DNA of 64,000 nucleotides. It comes from Streptomyces scabiei 87.22 (lineage in GTDB: Bacteria; Actinomycetota; Actinomycetes; Streptomycetales; Streptomycetaceae). Location: contig NC_013929.1 in the NCBI RefSeq assembly GCF_000091305.1, positions 4,526,001-4,590,000 of the forward strand. Direction: 5' to 3'. The translations under genes were made by a program, and so were the position numbers. Positions 1-8,637 of this stretch are shown in pieces. Position 1 is the first letter of the stretch. Every line of letters begins with the position of its first letter. Under the pieces are notes generated by a model. The model was not told where the DNA came from. It was given only the letters and a program-made list of their open reading frames with translations, and ran no database searches.

Positions 1-522
1 CACAAGGTGCCGTGTGTCGGCTACTGCTTCGCGGAGAAGAAGACGGTCCTGAAGCCGGAGTACGAGGAGTTGAAGGCGTCGATGGTCGCCGCCGGCCGGG
101 CGGGTGAGTTCGGCCGGATCATCGCCGAGCGGCGCAAGGAGGGCCCCGGTACGGTCGATCAGGAGATCCGCCGCCCCGCCTTCGCCTTCCTCGGCGACAC
201 CCACCCGAGCGTCTTCGCGCGCAACCCCTGGCTGTTCGACTACCCGGTGGTCATCACCGAGTGCACCTATCTCGACGACGAGCGGCTCGGCCGGGCCCGG
301 CAGGTCGGGCACACCGTGTGGAGCGAACTGCGTCCGGTGGTCGAGGCACACCCGGAGACCCTGTTCGTGCTGACCCACTTCAGCCTGCGCCACTCCGACC
401 GTGAGGTCGTCGAGTTCTTCCGCCGCGAACGGGAGAAGGGCGGGGCCGGACATCTCGACAACGTCGTGCTGTGGGCCCACGCCGAGAGCCGTCTGCCGGA
501 GCAGCACCAGAAGCGGGGGTGA
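1..522 (+). CDS. MBL-fold metallo-hydrolase, RNase Z-like (5' partial)
   Basis: The reading frame is open from the left edge (His-Lys-Val-Pro-Cys-Val-Gly-Tyr), so the N-terminal part with the main HxHxDH metal motif lies outside the window; the GTG at position 7 is probably internal. What is visible is the C-terminal half of a metallo-beta-lactamase fold enzyme: FLGDT (metal-bridging Asp region), ECTY, and LTHFSLRHSD carrying the last metal-binding His. This order is that of ribonuclease Z and related MBL phosphodiesterases. Established RNase Z enzymes trim tRNA 3' ends, but many actinobacterial members are uncharacterised, so the substrate is not assigned. It converges on the dehydrogenase at 599-1945. 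Confidence 0.7.
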   Translation, partial: HKVPCVGYCFAEKKTVLKPEYEELKASMVAAGRAGEFGRIIAERRKEGPGTVDQEIRRPAFAFLGDTHPSVFARNPWLFDYPVVITECTYLDDERLGRARQVGHTVWSELRPVVEAHPETLFVLTHFSLRHSDREVVEFFRREREKGGAGHLDNVVLWAHAESRLPEQHQKRG

Positions 523-536
523 CCGCTCGGCCGGCC

Positions 537-559
537 ACGGGCGGGGCCGGCCCGCCCGT
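537..559. terminator. GC-rich hairpin between convergent genes
   Basis: Arms acgggcggg and cccgcccgt (9 bp) surround a 5-nt loop, between the RNase Z-like gene and the convergent dehydrogenase. There is no T-tract, so it could act as a bidirectional stem-loop terminator of the kind common in Streptomyces. Called from sequence only. Confidence 0.4.
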
Positions 560-598
560 CACCGTGCGGCGGCACGGCCCCGCTTCCGGACCCGTCGG

Positions 599-1945
599 TC
601 AGGGGCGGCCCAGTGCCCGGTAGTCCCACCCCGCGGCCCGCCACTGTGCCGGGTCGAGGGCGTGGCGTCCGTCGACGATCCGGCGCCGGGCCACGACCGC
701 GCCCAGGGCGTCCGGGTCGATCTCCCGGAACTCGGTCCACTCCGTGAGCAGCACCACCACGTCGGCCCCGGTGGCCGCGGTGAGCACGTCCGTGCCGTAG
801 TGCAGGTCCGGGTAGACGCGGCGGGCGTTCTCGACGGCCGCCGGGTCGACGACGGTCACCTGCGCGCCGGCCTGGTGCAGGGTTCTGGCCACATCCAGGG
901 CGGGCGCGTCACGGATGTCGTCGGAGTTGGGCTTGAACGCCGCCCCGAGCGCGGTCACCTTGGCTCCGGCCAGCTCGCCGCCGGCCAGTTCGCGGACCAG
1001 GTCCACCGTGCGGGCCCGGCGGCGCTGGTTGATGGCGTCGACCTCGCGCAGGAACGAGACGGCCTGACCGACTCCCAGCTCCTCCGCACGGTGGCTGAAG
1101 GCCCGGATGTCCTTGGGCAGGCAGCCGCCGCCGAAGCCGAGGCCGGGCTTGAGGAACCGGCCGCCGATCCGGTCGTCGTAGGCCAGCGCCTCCGCGAGAC
1201 CCGTCACATCGGCGCCGGTGGCCTCGCAGACCTCCGCCATGGCGTTGATGTACGAGATCTTGGTGGCGAGGAACGAGTTGGCGGCGACCTTGACCAGCTC
1301 CGCGGTGGGCAGGTCGGTGACGACCACCGGGGTGCCCTGGGCGATCACCGGCGCGAAGGCGGCGCGCAGCTGCTCCTCGGCCCACGCCGACTCGGTGCCG
1401 AAGACCAGTCGGTCGGGTCGCATCGTGTCGTCGACGGCGTACCCCTCGCGCAGGAACTCGGGGTTCCAGGCGAGTTCGACGTCGGCTCCGGCCGGGGCCG
1501 TCCGCCGGACGATCTCCGTGAGCCGGGCGGCGGTGCCCACCGGGACCGTGGACTTGCCGACCACGAGCGTGCGCCGGCGCAGGTGCTGAGCCAGTTCCTT
1601 GACCGCGCCGTCGACATAGGTCATGTCCGCCGCGTACGAGTCCCGCTGCTGGGGCGTGCCCACGCAGACGAAGTGGACGTCACCGAACTCCCCGGCCTCC
1701 GCGAAGCTGGTGGTGAACCGCAGCCGGCCGCTGTCGAGGGCCTTGGCGAGCAGTTCGGGCAGTCCGGGCTCGAAGAACGGCACCTCGCCCGAGCTCAGCC
1801 GGTCGATCTTGACGGGGTCCACGTCCACACCGAGGACGTCGAAGCCCAGCACGGCCATGCAGATGGCGTGGGTGGCGCCGAGGTAGCCGGTGCCTATGAC
1901 GGTGAGGCGGGGCGCGGTTCTGTCGGTGTCGTCCGACCAGGTCAT
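599..1945 (-). CDS. UDP-glucose 6-dehydrogenase / GDP-mannose dehydrogenase family
   Basis: This 448-aa protein is an NAD-dependent, four-electron nucleotide-sugar dehydrogenase that turns a UDP- or GDP-hexose into the uronic acid. The Rossmann motif VIGTGYLG lies at residues 15-22, and the catalytic Cys (about residue 274) is in FGGGCLPKD. The C-terminal UDP-binding domain is complete, and the length is normal for the family. ATG 1945 is preceded by GGAG at good spacing. It is the last gene of a leftward operon with a processive glycosyltransferase and two beta-helix proteins, so it most likely supplies the uronic acid donor for that polymer. The UDP-glucose versus GDP-mannose choice cannot be made from motifs alone; UDP-glucose is the commoner actinobacterial case. 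Confidence 0.85.
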   Translation of the reverse strand: MTWSDDTDRTAPRLTVIGTGYLGATHAICMAVLGFDVLGVDVDPVKIDRLSSGEVPFFEPGLPELLAKALDSGRLRFTTSFAEAGEFGDVHFVCVGTPQQRDSYAADMTYVDGAVKELAQHLRRRTLVVGKSTVPVGTAARLTEIVRRTAPAGADVELAWNPEFLREGYAVDDTMRPDRLVFGTESAWAEEQLRAAFAPVIAQGTPVVVTDLPTAELVKVAANSFLATKISYINAMAEVCEATGADVTGLAEALAYDDRIGGRFLKPGLGFGGGCLPKDIRAFSHRAEELGVGQAVSFLREVDAINQRRRARTVDLVRELAGGELAGAKVTALGAAFKPNSDDIRDAPALDVARTLHQAGAQVTVVDPAAVENARRVYPDLHYGTDVLTAATGADVVVLLTEWTEFREIDPDALGAVVARRRIVDGRHALDPAQWRAAGWDYRALGRP

Positions 1946-2017
1946 GGTGGTCTCCAGGGGTGTTGCGGGACAGGTCGAAGCGAGGGTGGGCGGGTGCGGG
2001 GCCGCGTGCGGGGGCGG

Positions 2018-3541
2018 TCAGGAGGCGCAGTCGACGTTGGCGAGACCCTCGCCCGCGTCCTTCGCCTTGTTGTCGCAGGTGACTTTGTTGCCGTCGGTCG
2101 TGAGGTGGAAGCCGTAGCCGGGCCCGTCCACGTTCGCGGTGTTGTCCTTGAAGATGTTGCCGGTGCCCCAGCCGTTGACGAGCTGGTGGGTCTGGAAGCC
2201 GTCCTCCGGGGAGTTGCTCCCGGTGTTGCCCTGGAGCAGCCAGCCGTTCCCCTTCACGTCGACCCAGGAGTCGTTGTTGTGGGAGCCGCTCAGCTTCGAT
2301 CCGTCGAACGTGTTGTCGATGACCTTGCCGTCGCTGGTGCCTTCCTTGATGTCGATGGACTCGGCGGTCGTGTCCCTGATGTCGTTGCCGAGCACGACGT
2401 TGCGGTCGCTGGCGTCCGTCTTGCAGTCGCTCACCGTGCACCAGTTGGACTTGGACGTGCCGATGTACACGCCCTCGCCGTACTTCTCGCGGCGCAGCCC
2501 GGTGTCGCGGATGGTGTTGTCCCGGACCATGTTGTCCGAGCTGAAGTTCCGCAGGTGGATGGCCTCGTCGCCGATCTGCTCGACGGTGAGGCCCTGGATG
2601 ACGGTGCCCACCGTGCCGTCCGCCATCACGCCCTTCTGGGCGTTGCGGACGGTGAAGCCCACCAGCCGCCAGTTGCTGACCCGGTCCAGGTGGAAGGCGT
2701 ACCCGTCGTCCGTGTCCCCGCCGTCGACGACCGCTCCGGCACTGCCGCACAGGAAGATCGGCTTCTCGGCGGTGCCGGAGACCTCGGCGGTGAAGTTGCC
2801 GGCGTAGACGCCGTTGGCGAGGGCGATGCTGTCGCCCGGTCGCGCCTGGGCGAGGGCCTGTTCGAGCGTGGTGGCGTCGCTCACCTTGACGGAGGCGGCC
2901 GGGCAGGTCACCGCCGCCTCGGGCACCGAACCGCTGGTGGCGTGCTCGGTCGGGGCCGGTTCGGGAGCGGCCGTGCGGGTCGGCAGGACCGACGGCTCGT
3001 CCGAGGTCGGTGAGATGACGGACTCCCGGGGCCCCGCGGTGGTCGCGCCGGCCGTCACCTCCGGCTCCGACGATCCGCCGTCCCGCGTCACCGCCACGAC
3101 GAGCGCCGCCAGCGCGAGCAGGAACGCGCCTCCGGCCAGCCAGACGGCCGGCTGCCGGGCGGAGCCGCGCTCGGGGGCGGGCGCCCCGCCCGGCCCGGCC
3201 GGCTGCCCGATCGGCCTGGTGGGCTCGCCCGACTGCGGCGAACCGCCCGACTGCGGCAGCACGCTCGGCCGGGGCGGTTCGCTCGGCAGAGGCGGCTCGA
3301 TCGGCCTGGTGGGCGCGCCCGTCCGGGACGGCCCGTCCGGCTCGGACGGGCCGCTCGACGCGGGCGCCTCGGCCGACGTGGGCGGCTCGCTCGACGGGGA
3401 CGATTCGCTCGACGCGGGCGGCTCGTTCGACGTACGCGATTCGCTCGACGTAGACGAATCGCTCGGCCCGGACGGTTCGTGCTGCCCGGACGGTTCGTTC
3501 TGCCCGGACGGTTCGTTCGACGTGGGAGGTTCGGAAGGCAT
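2018..3541 (-). CDS. Membrane-anchored right-handed beta-helix protein
   Basis: A 507-aa protein. Residues 1-130 are a low-complexity Ser/Pro/Glu/Gly linker with repeated EPSG units, encoded by near-identical short DNA repeats around 3470-3530. A single membrane helix follows at about 131-152 (VWLAGG...LVVAVT). The outer part (about 215-507) has the spaced N-x-I/V-x-G/D-x-T pattern of parallel beta-helix (NosD/CASH-like) carbohydrate-active folds, plus several Cys that may form disulfides. An earlier TTG at 3550 is possible, but ATG 3541 has a GGAG nine bases upstream. It lies 32 bp after the second beta-helix gene in the polysaccharide operon, which suggests a polymer lyase, epimerase or binding role outside the cell. 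The DPHD motif of alginate C5-epimerases is not present. Confidence 0.75.
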   Translation of the reverse strand: MPSEPPTSNEPSGQNEPSGQHEPSGPSDSSTSSESRTSNEPPASSESSPSSEPPTSAEAPASSGPSEPDGPSRTGAPTRPIEPPLPSEPPRPSVLPQSGGSPQSGEPTRPIGQPAGPGGAPAPERGSARQPAVWLAGGAFLLALAALVVAVTRDGGSSEPEVTAGATTAGPRESVISPTSDEPSVLPTRTAAPEPAPTEHATSGSVPEAAVTCPAASVKVSDATTLEQALAQARPGDSIALANGVYAGNFTAEVSGTAEKPIFLCGSAGAVVDGGDTDDGYAFHLDRVSNWRLVGFTVRNAQKGVMADGTVGTVIQGLTVEQIGDEAIHLRNFSSDNMVRDNTIRDTGLRREKYGEGVYIGTSKSNWCTVSDCKTDASDRNVVLGNDIRDTTAESIDIKEGTSDGKVIDNTFDGSKLSGSHNNDSWVDVKGNGWLLQGNTGSNSPEDGFQTHQLVNGWGTGNIFKDNTANVDGPGYGFHLTTDGNKVTCDNKAKDAGEGLANVDCAS

Positions 3542-3573
3542 GAACAGCAACTCCGGTGGACGGGAACGCGTCG

Positions 3574-5508
3574 TCAGCGGGGCGGACGGGCGGCTGGGAC
3601 GGACTGGGGAGCCAGGACGCGCAGGGCGGCGGTCTCTTCGTCCTTGGAGAACCAGCTGCGGTCGGACGTCTGCCGGAGCGGCACCTCGACGACCGAGGCG
3701 CTGTTGGTCACCGACTTCTTGTCCGCGTACGGGTGGACGCCCAGGCGCTGGCCGCCGCGACGGTTCCCTCTGCGGCTCTGGCGGCGGCCCAGCAGGGCCG
3801 AGACCAGGATGAGCAGCAGGATGAACGTCCAGAGCAGCGTCATCGGGCTCGCGTAGTGCCGGAACTTGACCCAGAAGGAGCTGGTGTCGTGCCAGGCGAA
3901 CGTCTGGTTCTGCTTGACGGCGATGTCACCGTGGGCCCGGGTGGTGTCCACGGCGCTCGGGCCGACCCCGGAGATGACGTTGTACGTGATGACCGACTCC
4001 GAGACCCCGCCGACCATGGTGATCCCGTGGTTGGTGCCGTCCTGGATCGTGTTGCCGCGGATCTCGCCGACCGAGTCCCGGACGTAGATGCCGGTCTCGG
4101 TGCCTTCGACGATGTTGCCGGTGATCGTCGCGGCGGTCACTCCGTCGCGCACCGAGATGCCCTGCCGTGACTGGCCGGTGAGCCGGTTGCCGGTGATGGC
4201 GACCTTGGTGGCGTCCTTGCGGGCCACGATGCCCATGTCGCCGCCCTCGACCCGGTTGTTCTGCACCCCGACGTCCTTGCCGCCGAAGATCTCGATGCCG
4301 TAGTGGCCGTTGTCCCTGGCGATGCTGTCGGACACGGAGTTGGAGCCGTAGCTGCTGATGGACTCGCCGGACGCCGAGGGGCCGCTGGCGAGCGGACGGC
4401 CGCTGAGCGTGAACCCGTTGCCGCCGTTGCCCTCGGCCGTGGAACCGCTGACCCGGACCTGCTCGGTGGCGCGGGCCAGCACGAACCCGTCGCCGCCGTT
4501 CTCCTTGGAGACGGTCCGCTCGACCACGGCGTTGGTGACGAACCGGTGCAGGACCAGGCCGTGTTCCAGGCTCTTCCGCACCGTGCTGTCGCTGATGCTG
4601 ACGCCGTTGGCGCCGGAGAGGAACAGCCCGTAGGCGTTGCCGGTGAGGGTGGAGTGGCCGATCTCCGCGGACACGTAGGAGAGGCTGGGCACGGAGAACC
4701 GGGTGTCCGGCGTGGCCAGCGAGCCGGAGGGCTGCGCCACGACGCCACCGCTGCCGGCCTTCGTCCCCGGCGACACCGTCGAGTCCTCGATGTTGCCGGT
4801 GTCGGGGCGGTCGGTCCCGGTGAGGCTCAGGCCGCCGGTGCGTCCGCTCCAGAAGCCGAGGTCACCGACCTTGGCGTACTTCATGGAGAACTGGCCGCCG
4901 ATGGCCCGGATGTAGGCCCGGCCGTCCCGTACGTCCTTGTCCGGCTTGTTCTTCTTGTCGTTCCAGCTGGTGATCCGCAGGGGCGCCTGCGGGGTGCCCT
5001 CCAGGGTGAGCCGGCCGCCGAAGGAGACGATGCTGACGAAGCCCTTGTTGCTGCTGGCCATCCGCAGCGTCAGTCCGCCCGGGTTGGACAGCTTCAGCTT
5101 GGCGCCCGCGTTGAGATAGATGTTCTCGGTCAGCAGGTAGGCCCCGTCGGGCTGGCGGACGAAAGTCTGCGGAGCCAGTTCCAGCAGGTCGGAGACGGTG
5201 TAGGCGTTGCTGCGCTCGGTGAGGACCAGGGTGTAGCCGTCGCCGGTGTCCAGCCGGTACGGCGCCTTCCACTCACCGCCCTTCAGGGGGGCGACGGCGG
5301 CCACCGCGCGGACCTGGTCGAGGCGGTGGTCCTCGGCGGCCACGAGCGCGGTCTCGTTCTCCGCGTCGGCGGCGTTGACCCGGGGCTTGTCGTTGCCGTC
5401 GGCGGCCGGGGAGGCGGCCGCCGAGGCGAGTATCAGACCGGCGGCGAGGGGCAGCACGACAGCGCCCCTGAGGGTCCGCCGGACGGCGGAAAGCGGGTGA
5501 CGCGTCAT
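3574..5508 (-). CDS. Secreted beta-helix protein with C-terminal membrane anchor
   Basis: A 644-aa protein. An Arg-rich N-terminus and hydrophobic stretch (1-36, ending near ASAAASPA) form a signal peptide. Residues about 150-530 hold many right-handed beta-helix turns (NNRVEGG, GNRLTGQ, GNTIQDG). A membrane helix at about 554-576 is followed by an Arg-rich cytoplasmic tail. The start was set at ATG 5508, not the in-frame GTG 5529, because ATG 5508 shares ATGA with the stop of the upstream glycosyltransferase and has GGAGG upstream; translational coupling is likely. In the operon it probably modifies or exports the polymer made by the GT2 synthase, as the beta-helix epimerases and lyases of alginate systems do. 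No DPHD epimerase motif is visible, so the activity is open. Confidence 0.75.
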   Translation of the reverse strand: MTRHPLSAVRRTLRGAVVLPLAAGLILASAAASPAADGNDKPRVNAADAENETALVAAEDHRLDQVRAVAAVAPLKGGEWKAPYRLDTGDGYTLVLTERSNAYTVSDLLELAPQTFVRQPDGAYLLTENIYLNAGAKLKLSNPGGLTLRMASSNKGFVSIVSFGGRLTLEGTPQAPLRITSWNDKKNKPDKDVRDGRAYIRAIGGQFSMKYAKVGDLGFWSGRTGGLSLTGTDRPDTGNIEDSTVSPGTKAGSGGVVAQPSGSLATPDTRFSVPSLSYVSAEIGHSTLTGNAYGLFLSGANGVSISDSTVRKSLEHGLVLHRFVTNAVVERTVSKENGGDGFVLARATEQVRVSGSTAEGNGGNGFTLSGRPLASGPSASGESISSYGSNSVSDSIARDNGHYGIEIFGGKDVGVQNNRVEGGDMGIVARKDATKVAITGNRLTGQSRQGISVRDGVTAATITGNIVEGTETGIYVRDSVGEIRGNTIQDGTNHGITMVGGVSESVITYNVISGVGPSAVDTTRAHGDIAVKQNQTFAWHDTSSFWVKFRHYASPMTLLWTFILLLILVSALLGRRQSRRGNRRGGQRLGVHPYADKKSVTNSASVVEVPLRQTSDRSWFSKDEETAALRVLAPQSVPAARPPR

Positions 5509-6797
5509 GACTGCTGAACCTCCGGCCACGTGGACGCGGTGACCCGCGTAGAACTCCCCAGGGAGGCGGAGTCCTGTCCCTCTCCACCGATACGGTCGCT
5601 GGTACGGGTCAGCCAGCCCTGCCTGTTCATCGTGAGGAACGCGTACAGCTTGATCGGCAGCGAGATCATGATGACGACGAGGGCGAGCAGCGGCAGCAGC
5701 AGCAGCTCCTGCGGGTGCTTGCGCAGATGCGAGTAGCCGCGGATCCCGCGCCCGACGAGCAGCCAGACCAGGACGAGGAACACGCCGCGGCCGGTCAGCT
5801 CCAAGCGGCTGAACAGCAGGTATCCGAGCGCCATGCCCATGGTCACGGGCGTCAGCAGGATCTGCAGCACGGTGATCTTGGTGACCAGGGGGACCCGCCA
5901 GAGCCAGCCCTTGTAGAGGGCGGTCAGGTAGCAGCGGTAGGAGTTCCGGCTCCAGCGCACGCGCTGCTTGACGAAGGCGCGGAAGGAGGAGGGGAACATC
6001 GATATCGCCCGCGCGGACGACTGGTGCACGGTCTTGTAGCCGGAGGCCAGCACCAGCCAGGTCAGCCGCCCGTCGTCACCGGCGACACAGCGCCGGCCGA
6101 GGAAGAACTCGTTCTCCAGGTTCTCCAGCACGGGCTCGATCGCGGCCCGCCGGTAGGCCGCCGTACGGCCGGACAGACAGGCCACGGCGCCGGCGCGGCC
6201 CATGGCCGGGACGTAGTCGTAGTAGCGGAGGTTGACGAGCCAGTCGGCGATCCGCCGCCAGACGCTGGTCCTGCGCTGGTAGACGTTCTGCTGGGTGCCG
6301 ACACCGCCGACCTCGGGGTCGACGAAGGGCATCTGGACGGCGGCGAGCAGCCCCGGCTCCCAACGGGTGTCCGAGTCCACGAGCACCACGAGCTCGCTCG
6401 TCGCGGCGCGGATCCCCACACCCAGCGCCGACCGCTTGCCGCGGTGCTCGAAGGCCAGCACGCGCACCCGCGGGTCCCGCACCTGCGACAGCCGGTGCAG
6501 GACCTCCGTGTCGTCCACGTCCGGGACGATGATGACCTCGGTGGGGTCCTGCTCCAGCCATGTGTCGAGGCAGTCCAGCAGGATGCTCGCGTCCTCCCGG
6601 TAGGCGGGCACCACCACGGACACGGTGGTCCGGTAGTTGTTCACCACGGGTTTGGCGAACCGCGAGAGCACGGCCCGATAGAGCCACAGGCCCCAGACGA
6701 AGGCGCCGGCGATGCCCAGAGGCATCAACTCACGCCACGATGTCTCGGCGGTCGCCATGACTATCCATGACCAGACATCGTCGAAGAAATCCGACAC
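5505..6797 (-). CDS. Processive family-2 glycosyltransferase (hyaluronan synthase/Alg8-like)
   Basis: About 430 aa from GTG 6797. An N-terminal membrane segment precedes a GT-A domain with all processive GT2 landmarks: VVPAYRED, DSD (about residue 139) for metal/UDP binding, GDD (about 238, catalytic base region) and QRVRW (about 277, the Q/RxxRW motif). Three to four membrane helices follow and form the extrusion channel. The family polymerises and exports beta-linked polysaccharides such as hyaluronan, alginate or cellulose. Start candidates are TTG 6830, GTG 6797 and ATG 6758; GTG 6797 has a G-rich Shine-Dalgarno-like run upstream. It is first in a four-gene operon with two beta-helix proteins and a uronate-forming dehydrogenase, so a uronic-acid-containing exopolymer is the best inference. 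Confidence 0.85.
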   Translation of the reverse strand: MSDFFDDVWSWIVMATAETSWRELMPLGIAGAFVWGLWLYRAVLSRFAKPVVNNYRTTVSVVVPAYREDASILLDCLDTWLEQDPTEVIIVPDVDDTEVLHRLSQVRDPRVRVLAFEHRGKRSALGVGIRAATSELVVLVDSDTRWEPGLLAAVQMPFVDPEVGGVGTQQNVYQRRTSVWRRIADWLVNLRYYDYVPAMGRAGAVACLSGRTAAYRRAAIEPVLENLENEFFLGRRCVAGDDGRLTWLVLASGYKTVHQSSARAISMFPSSFRAFVKQRVRWSRNSYRCYLTALYKGWLWRVPLVTKITVLQILLTPVTMGMALGYLLFSRLELTGRGVFLVLVWLLVGRGIRGYSHLRKHPQELLLLPLLALVVIMISLPIKLYAFLTMNRQGWLTRTSDRIGGEGQDSASLGSSTRVTASTWPEVQQS

Positions 6798-7330
6798 GAA
6801 CCCAGAACCCCCAGCCGGAGCCTTGTCCAAACACGTGGACGAAATGTGCGACGTTCGCGGTCTACGCGGGGAAATCTAGGGCCGAATTGGCCCCTCTCGA
6901 CACACGAGAAACACAGAGTTCACCTGCCGAAGTCACCAAAGCTCCGCAGAGTGAATCCGCATCAGCGAACAGCACACGCTGTCCTGCCCCCGCACCCGGT
7001 CGGCCCGACCGCCCCCACGCATCGCCAAGTCTCTTCATCAGCAAAGCACTTGAGGACATCCCCGAACAGGAACCGACCTTCCTAGGACACTTTGCCTCTC
7101 GCCCCCCGTACCCTTCGCACAAACAAACCGAATGTGACACACATCACGACCACCATAATCGCTCCAGCGAACACACGCCACACCCGCCTCACCAGATCGT
7201 CACCTCAACCACCAAGGGCCCGTGCGCCCCTGGGGCCACGGCGGCCGGGACACGAGGTCCGGCACACCGTCCGGATCACGGAACAGCGCGTGCGACGAGA
7301 GCCGTTGGCCGGCGCCGCGCAAACGACGCC
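6798..7330. other. Non-coding region upstream of the polysaccharide operon
   Basis: No convincing gene on either strand. The stretch is clearly AT-richer than its surroundings (roughly 6840-7200), as expected for a regulated promoter region of the leftward operon. It contains a short dyad, GGGCC-gaatt-GGCCC, near 6889. I could not pick a defensible -10/-35 pair. Confidence 0.4.
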
Positions 7331-7404
7331 GCACGAACGGCGGCGAGAGCGCTGCACGAACCGCGGCGAGAGCGCCGCACGAACGGCCTGCGGCGGACGC
7401 ACGA
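7331..7404. repeat. Short tandem repeat, 23-bp unit
   Basis: Two adjacent 23-bp units (gcacgaacggcggcgagagc.. and gcacgaaccgcggcgagagc..) are followed by a partial third copy (gcacgaacggc). They lie directly beside the terminator at 7404-7436, outside any gene. No function is visible; replication slippage is the simplest origin. Confidence 0.55.
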
Positions 7405-7435
7405 AAACCCAGGCCGAAATCCCGGCCTGGGTTTT
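7404..7435. terminator. Strong bidirectional rho-independent terminator
   Basis: Perfect 12-bp arms aaaacccaggcc / ggcctgggtttt flank an 8-nt loop, with A's before and T's after, so it works on both strands. On the minus strand it sits about 55 bp after the stop of the MerR-clamp gene. Confidence 0.85.
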
Positions 7436-7489
7436 TGTGCGGAGCCACATCGATATGACCGTTGCGGCCACATCGGCGTGGACGTACGG

Positions 7490-8587
7490 TCAGTCCTCCA
7501 GGCGGACCGGCATCAGGACCGAGAAGGCGCCCTCGTCGTCGGGCCGGCGGATCGCGATCGGCGCCGTGGGGGCACTCACCTCCAGAGCCAGTCGGTCCCA
7601 GGTGCCGGCAGCCAGCGCGTCCAACGCGTCCAGCAGGAAGCCACGGTTGACCCCCACGCGGTGCGCAGCGCCCGCACCGTCACCGTCGCTGTCGCTGTCG
7701 CTGTCGGAGCAGAGGGCGACCGTGCCGTCGTCCTCGACCCGGAGCACACTGAGGTCCGCTCCGGCCTCCCCGGAACGGACGGGCCCGGTCTCCAGCGCCT
7801 CCCGGAAGGCCGCCACGTCGACGAGGGCACGGCGCCCGCCGTCGGCGGGGAGGAGACGGCGGTAGTCGGGGAAGTCGTGGTCGAGGCACTGACCGGCCGC
7901 CTGCCCGTCCCCGGCGTCCAGTGTCACGCGGTCACCGTCGACAGCGAGGCGTGCGGTTCCCCCGCCGACCGACAGCGCCCGCATCGCGTCGACGAGCGGG
8001 GTGGGCACAACGGCCTGGACCCGGCCCTCGTCGTGCCCGGTGATTCCGGCCCGCGCGACGGCCATGCGGTACCGGTCGGTGGCCACGGTCCGCAGGTTCC
8101 CGCCCTCGATGTCGAACAGGACCCCGCCGAGCATCGGCAACCCGGGGTCGGTACTCACCGCGAAACGGACCGTGTCCAGCGCGGCTGCCAGCTCGGGTGC
8201 GGCGACGGACAGCCGGACGGAGGCGATACGGAGCGAGGTCATGGCGTTCTCCCTGTGGTCGAGTAGTGCTCGGAGTGCGGAGAACTCACCGCGGGCGTCC
8301 GACAACCTCTGTCCGAGCCGGTGCAGATGCGCCTTGAGCAGCTCCCGGACCAGATCACCGTCCGCGGCCGACCAGCCGGCCAGCACCAGCCGGATGTCCG
8401 CCAGCGGCATACCGGCCCGCCGCAGACGGGCCAGCAACCGGGCCTCCTCGAGCTGCTCCGGTGCGTACCAGCGATAGCCACTCACCGGATCCACCCAGGC
8501 CGGCACCAGCACCCCGGCCCGGTCGTAGAACCGCAGGGCACTCACACCCAGGCCGCTGTCGCCGGCCATGTCGCCGATGCTGCGCAT
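7490..8587 (-). CDS. MerR-type regulator fused to a DNA polymerase III beta-clamp-like domain
   Basis: A 365-aa protein. Residues 1-70 are a MerR winged HTH (IGDMAGDSGLGVSALRFYDR, then the SGYRWY wing). About 70-115 is the MerR-type helix. From about 118 to the end there is a beta sliding-clamp-like fold: LRTVATDRYRMA, LLDALDAL, and the terminal FSVLMPVRL, which closely follows the DnaN C-terminus. An acidic SDSDSDSD run near residue 280 comes from a trinucleotide-type repeat. ATG 8587 is preferred to ATG 8614: it has GGAGA seven bases upstream, and 8614 would lie inside the promoter spacer. Whether the clamp-like part senses a ligand, binds DNA or binds a polymerase partner is unknown. Confidence 0.85.
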   Translation of the reverse strand: MRSIGDMAGDSGLGVSALRFYDRAGVLVPAWVDPVSGYRWYAPEQLEEARLLARLRRAGMPLADIRLVLAGWSAADGDLVRELLKAHLHRLGQRLSDARGEFSALRALLDHRENAMTSLRIASVRLSVAAPELAAALDTVRFAVSTDPGLPMLGGVLFDIEGGNLRTVATDRYRMAVARAGITGHDEGRVQAVVPTPLVDAMRALSVGGGTARLAVDGDRVTLDAGDGQAAGQCLDHDFPDYRRLLPADGGRRALVDVAAFREALETGPVRSGEAGADLSVLRVEDDGTVALCSDSDSDSDGDGAGAAHRVGVNRGFLLDALDALAAGTWDRLALEVSAPTAPIAIRRPDDEGAFSVLMPVRLED

Positions 8588-8606
8588 GTCGTTCTCCACA
8601 CCCGGC

Positions 8607-8637
8607 ACTCTCATCCCTGAACAAGGTCGAGGGTCAA
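8607..8637 (-). promoter_or_regulatory. MerR-type promoter/operator (19-bp spacer)
   Basis: On the minus strand, TTGACC (plus 8632-8637) and GAGAGT (plus 8607-8612) are separated by exactly 19 bp, the overlong spacer typical of MerR-controlled promoters. The spacer carries an imperfect dyad with CCCT/AGGG arms at 8615-8633. Its position just before the Shine-Dalgarno of the MerR-clamp gene suggests autoregulation. Confidence 0.5.

Noticed and set aside
401..3013. Open frame of 870 codons on the plus strand
   Set aside because: It is the antisense shadow of the dehydrogenase and beta-helix genes, with Val/Gly/Arg-rich composition typical of GC-rich opposite strands.
2018..5508. Alginate C5-epimerase assignment for the two beta-helix proteins
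   Set aside because: Neither sequence shows the DPHD catalytic motif, so only the fold is claimed.
7331..7404. CRISPR-like array
   Set aside because: Units are contiguous 23-mers without spacers and there are no cas genes.
6767..8266. 499-codon plus-strand frame across the intergenic region and MerR-clamp gene
   Set aside because: It covers AT-rich intergenic DNA with no codon bias and runs antisense to a clear gene.
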